From positions 1 to 11,962 of the forward strand of contig JACNJG010000130.1 of the NCBI GenBank assembly GCA_014382685.1: a stretch of 11,962 bases of DNA. The letters run 5' to 3'. Source of the stretch: Candidatus Cloacimonadota bacterium. GTDB taxonomy: Bacteria > Cloacimonadota > Cloacimonadia > JGIOTU-2. The notes below the pieces were generated by a model, which was not told where the DNA came from, did not search any database, and worked only from the letters and a program-made list of their open reading frames with translations. Shown in pieces: positions 1-4,805 of the stretch. The translations under genes and the position numbers were made by a program. Position 1 is the first letter of the stretch. Each line of letters opens with the position of its first letter.

Positions 1-5
1 TATTT

Positions 6-608
6 TTAACTCTGGATATATTCATCTAAATATTTCCCATTCTTTAATCCTTCTTCAATTCTGCTAACAAGTTTAGGATGTAATTTCTTGAAGTCATCTA
101 GAACATCTCTTCCGAATTGTCGTGACCAAATTATACCTCGATAAACTAAATCTTCGTCATCTTCTGGGATATGTTCGTTTTTGTTTGGATATTTTAATAA
201 TATAATTTTTTCTTCTTCAATTAGATTTAATATGTAGCTTTTGACATTGTTAACCTTAATTTCTTTAAGGATTTCAACCTCTTCATTACAAATAACTTCT
301 TCGTCCCAACCAGTTTTTCCTTTAACGAATTTATCCTTTGGTAATATATAAATTGAACCTGAATAATTATTGTATCGATAATCAAAAGAATCTTTAAACC
401 GTTCACAAATAAAAATTTTACCCGTTGAAATGTCACGACCAACTTGACACGATAAATCTCCACCTTTACCACTTAAAAATGCAGCAGACATTTCAATTGT
501 TGTAGTTGCATAAATCCAATTCTCACCGTGCGTACTTGTATTTGGTCTCAAAACTTTTAGTCCTTGTATTATTGAAGAATGATATACTTGATTATTATCT
601 TTTTTCAT
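6..608 (-). CDS. Orphan protein, possible ADP-ribosyltransferase-like fold
   Basis: A complete 200-residue soluble protein with no signal peptide or membrane segment. An N-terminal Y-H-S-S (residues 9-12) is followed by S-T-H-G (25-28) and W-I-Y-A-T (31-35). A later G-S-I-Y-I-L-P (84-90) precedes W-D-E-E-V (101-105) and N-E-E-V-E-I-L (108-114). From memory, this order of motifs resembles small bacterial proteins with an ADP-ribosyltransferase-like fold, but I cannot confirm family membership and no substrate can be named. The start is supported by GAGGAA about 8 nt upstream. The gene is AT-rich and lies downstream of a tyrosine recombinase remnant and two hairpin-forming sequences, which suggests recently acquired DNA. 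It could be a toxin or defence effector, or an unrelated conserved hypothetical protein. No antitoxin-like partner is visible, although the window ends just after its stop codon. Confidence 0.6.
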   Translation of the reverse strand: MKKDNNQVYHSSIIQGLKVLRPNTSTHGENWIYATTTIEMSAAFLSGKGGDLSCQVGRDISTGKIFICERFKDSFDYRYNNYSGSIYILPKDKFVKGKTGWDEEVICNEEVEILKEIKVNNVKSYILNLIEEEKIILLKYPNKNEHIPEDDEDLVYRGIIWSRQFGRDVLDDFKKLHPKLVSRIEEGLKNGKYLDEYIQS

Positions 609-641
609 ATTTCCTCAAAATTTATACTAACAGCACCTAAT

Positions 642-668
642 GTGTGTGTCCCCGACCTAAAAAGGTCG
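642..668. repeat. Half of a truncated long palindrome with an intact 6-bp hairpin
   Basis: CGACCT (653-658), AAAA, AGGTCG (663-668) forms a perfect 6-bp stem with a 4-nt loop. The left arm continues outward as GTGTGTGTCCC (642-652), but its mirror image is missing: the right side turns into TGTATATTA immediately after 668. This suggests a longer palindrome of which one outer arm has been lost or replaced. No poly-T follows on the plus strand, so a simple terminator is unlikely. On the minus strand it lies in the probable leader of the gene starting at 608. Confidence 0.5.
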
Positions 669-694
669 TGTATATTACGATTAGATTTCTTAAT

Positions 695-735
695 AAGTTC
701 GTATATACCACCAAATAGGAGTTGTATACGAACTT
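695..735. repeat. Perfect 11-bp inverted repeat with 19-nt spacer
   Basis: AAGTTCGTATA (695-705) and TATACGAACTT (725-735) are exact reverse complements, separated by 19 nt. The element starts 17 nt beyond the stop codon of the recombinase remnant. Read on the plus strand it is followed by TTT (five Ts counting the end of the arm), but no plus-strand gene ends here. On the minus strand it is followed by ATTAAG, without a T-run. It may be a recombinase binding or crossover site, a folded transcript element, or a leftover end of a mobile unit; the sequence does not decide between these. Confidence 0.55.
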
Positions 736-752
736 TTTCCAAAAATGGGATA

Positions 753-875
753 TTATTCATTTTCTATATCCAACTCATCTAATGGGCTTTTAGTTATATT
801 AATTGGTCTTTTTGTTACATGCGTATAAATTTCTGTAGTTTTAGAACTTTCTCTAATTTCAATCTGCATATTCAT
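753..875 (-). pseudogene. Tyrosine recombinase (phage integrase/Xer type) C-terminal remnant
   Basis: A 40-codon reading frame (ATG at 875, TAA at 753) encodes R-E-S-S-K-T-T-E-I-Y-T-H-V followed by K-S-P-L-D-E-L-D. This is the hallmark C-terminus of tyrosine recombinases: active members carry L-G-H-x-S-S-K-T-T-x-x-Y-T-H-V, where the Tyr is the nucleophile, and many end in S-P-L-D or S-P-x-D. Here the upstream L-G-H is absent (the sequence reads I-E-I-R-E), the frame meets a stop at 894-896, and the whole catalytic Arg/His/Arg part is missing. It is therefore a decayed fragment of an integrase and not a working enzyme. It points to past site-specific integration or integron-like cassette movement at this spot. 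Confidence 0.75.
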
Positions 876-899
876 TCGAGTCCCGTAGAATTTTCACGA

Positions 900-928
900 A
901 TTATTTTTAAGCAGGATTTTATTGTCAA
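900..928 (-). promoter_or_regulatory. Candidate sigma70-type promoter reading toward the recombinase remnant and the first gene
   Basis: On the minus strand TTGACA (928-923) is followed after exactly 17 nt by AATAAT (905-900), giving 6/6 and 5/6 matches to the -35 and -10 consensus. The predicted transcript would start near 893, cross the recombinase remnant and both hairpin elements, and reach the gene at 608. In AT-rich DNA chance matches occur, but a full -35 with a 17-nt spacer is uncommon. Confidence 0.5.
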
Positions 929-929
929 T

Positions 930-952
930 AAAAAATGCTTATACGCAAAGCA
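930..952 (-). terminator. Weak terminator-like hairpin downstream of the 1049-2635 operon
   Basis: On the minus strand TGCTT, a 7-nt loop, AAGCA, then six Ts. The stem has only 5 bp with two G-C pairs, so it is weak. It lies about 100 nt after the stop codon of the last operon gene and directly before the candidate promoter. Confidence 0.3.
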
Positions 953-1048
953 GGGCACGCACATTTTAATTATTAATAAATTTCTCTTGTCGGATTGAAT
1001 ATTCCGAAATTAAATTCCAATTTATTCTCCCAATCATTGCGAACTTTA

Positions 1049-1405
1049 TTATATCACATACATCCCAAGTAAAAACGAAGCAAGATTGCAACTCAAAGAA
1101 ATGATCAATGCACGAGTGAATTTAATTCTCAAAATAAAAAATATCATTACGGATTCAATCAGACAAACTGAAACCTCGCCAACTGAATACAGCAGCGCTT
1201 TGGAGTGTAGAAAGAAAGGAGCAACAAACCACAGATATGGAATCGTGGTAAAGGAACAGAATACTCCTGCAAATATCAATCGCTCCCATGTAACATGCTC
1301 CATATCCTTTTTATAAATTTTTTTTACAAGAAAGATTATTACGATGGTTTCTATAATGACCGTATCGAGCAGCGCGAAGAGGAATTTTGTTTCGTAGTCC
1401 TGCAT
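1049..1405 (-). CDS. Small four-helix membrane protein of unknown function
   Basis: 118 residues, strongly hydrophobic, with four probable transmembrane helices at about residues 7-27, 42-65, 71-93 and 96-117. Short loops include K-K-I-Y-K-K-D (28-34), which should face the cytoplasm by the positive-inside rule. No catalytic motif is visible. It starts 3 nt after the stop codon of the exported protein encoded upstream, so the two are almost certainly translated from one message and probably coupled; no clear Shine-Dalgarno sequence of its own is seen. The pairing suggests that the exported protein and this membrane protein work together in the envelope. I do not recognise a named family. Confidence 0.8.
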   Translation of the reverse strand: MQDYETKFLFALLDTVIIETIVIIFLVKKIYKKDMEHVTWERLIFAGVFCSFTTIPYLWFVAPFFLHSKALLYSVGEVSVCLIESVMIFFILRIKFTRALIISLSCNLASFLLGMYVI

Positions 1406-1408
1406 AAA

Positions 1409-2023
1409 CTATTGAGATGAAGAGCCCGATGATGTAGATGCCTCAACAAAAGGATCAATTTTCAGATTGGGTATATTCGGACAGTCAAATACCTGAATTG
1501 AGTTATCTTTATCACGAAAAGACCGGATCTGTCTTGCGAGATATATCACGATCTCATCACCGATAAATCCAGCTATTTCAAATTCACTGATTTGTGCTTT
1601 GAGCTCATCATGATCATCAACCCAGAAATCACCCGGATCGATCGCACTGGTGATGAAATATATATTAGGATCATTCGTTACTTTCTCAAAATATTCGTCC
1701 CCATAAAATTCAGGTCCGATATCGGCGTTTATAACGATATTTTCTATGCCGACATGTTCCACATATTTACCGGATGCCCAATACAAACCCAGATCATTGA
1801 ATTTGTAGCCCTTCTGCAGAACTTGGTTGTTATGAATAACAAAAAAATTCGGAGAATCATAAGAAGGTCCGACAATATAACCCAGTATGATGATTTCGGG
1901 GAAATCATTAAGGTTTGTGAACTGCACCGAATTATCCACCAAATGTTGATCCATAGGAACAATGTCCCCTAATAGAAGAAATGGAATGAAACATCCGATA
2001 ATGATGCAAAGTATTTTTTTCAT
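1409..2023 (-). CDS. Exported protein of unknown function
   Basis: 204 residues beginning with a typical signal peptide: M-K-K, then a hydrophobic core to about residue 18, with likely cleavage near G19-D20. No lipobox cysteine is present at the cleavage region. The mature part holds F-T-N-L-N-D-F-P-E (35-43) followed by I-L-G-Y-I-V-G-P (46-53), a pattern I recall from uncharacterised exported proteins in Bacteroidota, often beside a small multi-helix membrane protein as here. The C-terminus is low in complexity (Ser/Thr rich, ending S-S-G-S-S-S-Q). A strong AAAAGGAG about 7 nt upstream supports the start. It sits 18 nt after a Nudix gene and 3 nt before a membrane protein gene, so the three likely form an operon. 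It is probably a periplasmic protein; no activity can be assigned. Confidence 0.75.
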   Translation of the reverse strand: MKKILCIIIGCFIPFLLLGDIVPMDQHLVDNSVQFTNLNDFPEIIILGYIVGPSYDSPNFFVIHNNQVLQKGYKFNDLGLYWASGKYVEHVGIENIVINADIGPEFYGDEYFEKVTNDPNIYFITSAIDPGDFWVDDHDELKAQISEFEIAGFIGDEIVIYLARQIRSFRDKDNSIQVFDCPNIPNLKIDPFVEASTSSGSSSQ

Positions 2024-2041
2024 GAAAACTCCTTTTTGTGG

Positions 2042-2635
2042 TTACCAATATCCGCTTTCCAGGAAGCCCATTAGATTCATCATTTTGGTCTTTTCAACCA
2101 GACGAAGTATCGAATCTTCATCATTATATCGCTGAACTTCCCCGAGGTCTATCCAATGTAAGTTAAATGATTCGTCAGAAACATGAAATGGTTCTGTTTC
2201 GTCAGCTTCAAAAAGAAATCTAACATCATAATGAAAATGATTGGGAAAATGCTTTCTTTCCGGGATCGCATGTACATCGACATCAAAGATGTGAAGACTT
2301 AGAGGTCGGACAGAATCGAGTCCGGATTCCTCTTCAGCTTCCCGAAGTGCGACACTAAGTATGTCCCGTGAGCCGTCTGCGTGACCGCCAAGCTGTAGCC
2401 ATTTCTCGAGCTTTATATGATGGGTCATGAGTACCTTTGTTTTCTTTAAATTAGTTATCCATGCAGAACCCGTAATATGCCCCGGAAGATATTTGCTATG
2501 AAATCCGTTTTCATTTCTCGTGAGAAAGGTGAGCATCTGCCGGTGCTTGGTTCTTTCTTGTGGACTAAAAGGTGTGTACACGGTCAATTGCTTAATGAGC
2601 GGTTTATCGTACATTTCCATCATATTAAATCTCAC
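2042..2635 (-). CDS. Nudix hydrolase
   Basis: A soluble protein that hydrolyses a nucleoside diphosphate linked to another group; the exact substrate cannot be read from sequence. The Nudix box lies at residues 84-106: G-H-A-D-G-S-R, then after seven residues R-E-A-E-E-E-S-G-L. The metal-binding R-E-x-x-E-E core (98-103) is intact, while the first Glu of the classical signature is Arg90. The neighbouring H-H-I-K-L-x-K-W-L-Q-L-G-G-H stretch (72-85) is typical of a common Nudix subfamily of about 180-200 residues. The frame as given begins with GTG at 2635. ATGs at 2623 and 2620 follow a weak GAG and could be the true start, shortening the protein by 4-5 residues. It is the first gene of a likely operon with the two envelope proteins downstream. 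Confidence 0.88.
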   Translation of the reverse strand: MRFNMMEMYDKPLIKQLTVYTPFSPQERTKHRQMLTFLTRNENGFHSKYLPGHITGSAWITNLKKTKVLMTHHIKLEKWLQLGGHADGSRDILSVALREAEEESGLDSVRPLSLHIFDVDVHAIPERKHFPNHFHYDVRFLFEADETEPFHVSDESFNLHWIDLGEVQRYNDEDSILRLVEKTKMMNLMGFLESGYW

Positions 2636-2650
2636 ATTTTTTGCTTAGTT

Positions 2651-2680
2651 TTTATGATAATATGACATAAATTCTGTAAA
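2651..2680 (-). promoter_or_regulatory. Possible promoter of the Nudix operon
   Basis: On the minus strand TTTACA (2680-2675) and CATAAA (2656-2651) are 18 nt apart, about 15 nt before the GTG at 2635. A perfect TATAAT lies a little further upstream but has no matching -35. The assignment is weak because the region is AT-rich. Confidence 0.3.
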
Positions 2681-2692
2681 AATTATAAGATG

Positions 2693-2717
2693 AAAAACTT
2701 CCCTGCGATTACAGAGA
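2693..2717 (-). terminator. Probable intrinsic terminator of the kinase-sensor-peptidase operon
   Basis: On the minus strand TCTCTG, a 6-nt loop, CAGGGA (one G-U pair), then AG and TTTTT. It begins 24 nt after the aminopeptidase stop codon. The stem is short, so strength is uncertain. Confidence 0.4.
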
Positions 2718-2741
2718 GGTTTATGCTATTTATTGAATTCT

Positions 2742-3806
2742 TTATAATATGAAGTCTATCGAGTCATCGACCTGAAGGCAGAACTCGGTGAGAATGTTGA
2801 TTGCACTTTCCACATCTTTAAGAGATACAACTTCTGTATAAGTATGCATGTAGCGGCAGGGTATGGAGACCAGTCCGGTTGCCACGCCTGCACGTGTTAC
2901 CTGGATAACATTTGCATCGGTTCCGGTTGGGCGCGCAGCAGCTTCGACTTGATAGCTGATCTTATGTTTTTTCGCATTATCAACGAGCATTTCAAAAACT
3001 TTATGATTGATATTCGGTCCGCGAATAATAGGAGCACCTTCGCCAAGTCCGATCTCGCCAACTTTTTTCTGATCAACGTCCGGTGTATCTGTAGCATGTG
3101 TTACGTCAACAGCAATACCAACGTCCGGATCGATACCGAATGCAGAAGTTCGTGCGCCGCGCATTCCAACCTCTTCCTGTGCAGTTGCAACGCTATAAAG
3201 TGAGCTCTTGAATTCTTTTCTTCGCTTGAAAACATTCTTCATGACTTCAGCAACGATGAATGCACCGATCTTATCATCGAAAGCGCGTGAAACATAAAGG
3301 TCTTTGCGCAGTTTTTCAAAATTAGTATCATAGGTGATCGGGTCGCCGATTTCAACGAGTTTCTGAGCTTCCTTTTTATCTTTCGCACCAATATCAATAT
3401 AGAGTTGATGAGGTTTTAGTACTTTTTCTCTATCTTCTTTATCAAAAAGATGAATAGCTTTCTTGCCGGTCACACCAAGTATGTCGCCATTCTTTGTGTG
3501 AATGCGTACTTTTCTCCCGGGGATTATAGAGATATCAAATCCGCCTAATCTATTAAAGTAGATGAAGCCATTTTCATGGATGTAGCCAACCTGAAACCCG
3601 AGTTCGTCAATGTGTCCAGCAAGCATAATGCGGGGATGTTTATCAGGATTGACTACTGCAATTGCATTACCATGCACATCACTTTTTATTTCATCAGAGA
3701 AATTTTTCATCTCTGCAAGCCATGCTTGGCGAACTTTCTGTTCATAACCTGAAGGTGAGGGGAGGTTCATTAACTTTTCTAGGAATTTAAAAGATTCTTT
3801 GTTCAT
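2742..3806 (-). CDS. M42 family metallo-aminopeptidase (FrvX/glutamyl aminopeptidase type)
   Basis: A 354-residue cytoplasmic dinuclear metal aminopeptidase; the family forms large tetrahedral dodecamers that trim short peptides from the N-terminus. All expected metal and catalytic residues are visible: A-G-H-I-D-E (H65, D67), S-R-A-F-D-D (D177, D178), A-T-A-Q-E-E-V-G (E211 as general base, E212 as ligand), A-V-D-V (D234) and Y-M-H-T-Y-T-E (H321). The length is normal for the family. The frame stays open for 50 more codons upstream, but the true start is ATG 3806: it has AAGGAG 8 nt before it and begins M-N-K-E-S-F, right before the conserved N-terminal helix. The start overlaps the stop of the sensor gene (TAATG), so translation is probably coupled. 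Substrate preference (acidic versus bulky hydrophobic residues) cannot be told from the motifs alone. Confidence 0.93.
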   Translation of the reverse strand: MNKESFKFLEKLMNLPSPSGYEQKVRQAWLAEMKNFSDEIKSDVHGNAIAVVNPDKHPRIMLAGHIDELGFQVGYIHENGFIYFNRLGGFDISIIPGRKVRIHTKNGDILGVTGKKAIHLFDKEDREKVLKPHQLYIDIGAKDKKEAQKLVEIGDPITYDTNFEKLRKDLYVSRAFDDKIGAFIVAEVMKNVFKRRKEFKSSLYSVATAQEEVGMRGARTSAFGIDPDVGIAVDVTHATDTPDVDQKKVGEIGLGEGAPIIRGPNINHKVFEMLVDNAKKHKISYQVEAAARPTGTDANVIQVTRAGVATGLVSIPCRYMHTYTEVVSLKDVESAINILTEFCLQVDDSIDFIL

Positions 3807-4786
3807 TACTTTTTCTCCTTCTGTTTTTTCTTTTGCCCATAGACTATTGCAAGTATGATGTATGAGATGCCGAAAATTATTAATAATATTCCTGACATGA
3901 TGAATGGTGGAACAGGATGAAGATCGGTTGTTTTGCTTAGCGCAAAAACCTGCCATCCCGGGATTGCAATATCATCCTTTACAAGCATATAGGATTCATC
4001 ATTATATTTAACACGTGATTCTGAGAGATACAAACCGAGTGGTTCCAGTGGTTTATCTGCAAACTGGCGAGTAGCTCTGATATCCTCCAGCTCTTTGACA
4101 GTAAGCGGTTCGGCACTTTTAAATAACCAGGATTTCTCATTTGAAGAGAATATGATCCCTTCCGGAGATATGAGACCTGCAATAACGCCGTTAGAATAGT
4201 TCTTCAATACCTTATCAAATCTGTCTAATGCCAATGTAATTACTGCAACTCCAACAGGGTTACTGTTTTCTCTCAGATAGATAGGTGAGCTGAAATAAAG
4301 CCCACGTTCCTGATTTATAACACTTATGGCAGGATATACGAACTCTTTCCCTTTTATTGCCTCCTGAAAATAGGGGCGGAAGTTCAAGTTCTGACCTGTA
4401 AGAGCTATATCGCAGGGTGGAGTACAAACCATCACATTCCCATCTCTGTCCATGATATACACGATCGATGCATCGAGCATATATTTTATCGTATTTAGTA
4501 CGATCAGGATATCATGATCATCTACGAGTGTAGGTGATACCTGCCATTCCTGGATCAAGGGGTGTTCAGAAATAAAATATGATGCATCTTTCACTTCCTG
4601 AATAGTCTGCCCAAGAATTTCTTTAGTAATTGCAGTGTCAGTTTCCAATGCACGTTTCTCAAGTACGCTATTATATGAAAGAATACCGAAGACAACAAGA
4701 CAGATAAAAAGAACACCGATGATCACAAGAAACGTTGCTTTCCAGTTCATATTCTGTTCTTGCTGATAATCCATCATATTAGGCAT
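3806..4786 (-). CDS. Membrane-anchored dCache-type sensor protein without output domain
   Basis: 326 residues: a short cytoplasmic N-terminus, transmembrane helix 1 (about 17-37), an extracytoplasmic domain (38-292), transmembrane helix 2 (295-316) and a 10-residue Lys-rich tail. The extracytoplasmic part has the features of a double Cache (dCache_1) ligand-binding domain as found in DctB-like kinases and chemoreceptors: I-V-Y-I-M-D-R-D-G (108-116), N-F-R-P-Y-F-Q-E-A-I-K-G (135-146) and R-G-L-Y-F-S-S-P-I-Y (161-170). No HAMP, kinase, cyclase or methyl-accepting domain follows, which is unusual. A strong GGAGG 4 nt before the ATG supports the start. The gene begins 19 nt after a histidine kinase lacking such a domain and overlaps the aminopeptidase by 1 nt. 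I infer that it senses a small extracellular ligand (organic acid, amino acid or peptide fragment) and signals through the neighbouring kinase. Confidence 0.8.
   Translation of the reverse strand: MPNMMDYQQEQNMNWKATFLVIIGVLFICLVVFGILSYNSVLEKRALETDTAITKEILGQTIQEVKDASYFISEHPLIQEWQVSPTLVDDHDILIVLNTIKYMLDASIVYIMDRDGNVMVCTPPCDIALTGQNLNFRPYFQEAIKGKEFVYPAISVINQERGLYFSSPIYLRENSNPVGVAVITLALDRFDKVLKNYSNGVIAGLISPEGIIFSSNEKSWLFKSAEPLTVKELEDIRATRQFADKPLEPLGLYLSESRVKYNDESYMLVKDDIAIPGWQVFALSKTTDLHPVPPFIMSGILLIIFGISYIILAIVYGQKKKQKEKK
3815..3820 (-). promoter_or_regulatory. Ribosome binding site that fixes the aminopeptidase start
   Basis: AAGGAG on the minus strand, 8 nt before ATG 3806, inside the last codons of the upstream sensor gene. 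It argues against the longer reading frame that begins at 3956. Confidence 0.75.
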
Positions 4787-4805
4787 GAAACCTCCAAAAA
4801 GAATT

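Larger units (their letters stand above)
609..1048. other. Gene-poor junction region, 440 nt
   Basis: No intact gene is seen here. From high to low coordinates (the direction of the neighbouring genes) it holds roughly 95 nt of featureless AT-rich sequence, a weak terminator-like hairpin (930-952), a promoter (900-928), a tyrosine recombinase C-terminal remnant (753-875), a perfect inverted repeat (695-735) and half of a palindrome (642-668). A TATAAA lies on the minus strand at 621-626, about 13 nt upstream of the first gene's start, without a convincing -35. The region reads as a scar between the resident operon that ends at 1049 and acquired DNA on the left. Confidence 0.6.

Noticed and set aside
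695..735. Similarity of the inverted repeat to loxP (arm ATAACTTCGTATA)
   Set aside because: The arms share the TTCGTATA part but differ by AAG versus AAC and the spacer is 19 nt rather than 8, so a lox site is not supported.
579..782. Plus-strand reading frame of 67 codons
   Set aside because: It crosses two hairpin elements and the antisense of the first gene and recombinase remnant; the translation has no recognisable motif.
609..960. Integron attC/attI site
   Set aside because: No GTTRRRY/RYYYAAC pair in the right arrangement was found, and the recombinase remnant is too short to be called IntI.
2844..3203. Plus-strand 119-codon frame inside the aminopeptidase gene
   Set aside because: It is antisense to the conserved metal-binding region, with Cys-rich nonsense translation and no ribosome binding site.
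3807..3956. Longer aminopeptidase starting at 3956 with 50 extra residues
   Set aside because: The extension lies inside the sensor gene in another frame, has no family similarity, and ATG 3806 has an excellent ribosome binding site.
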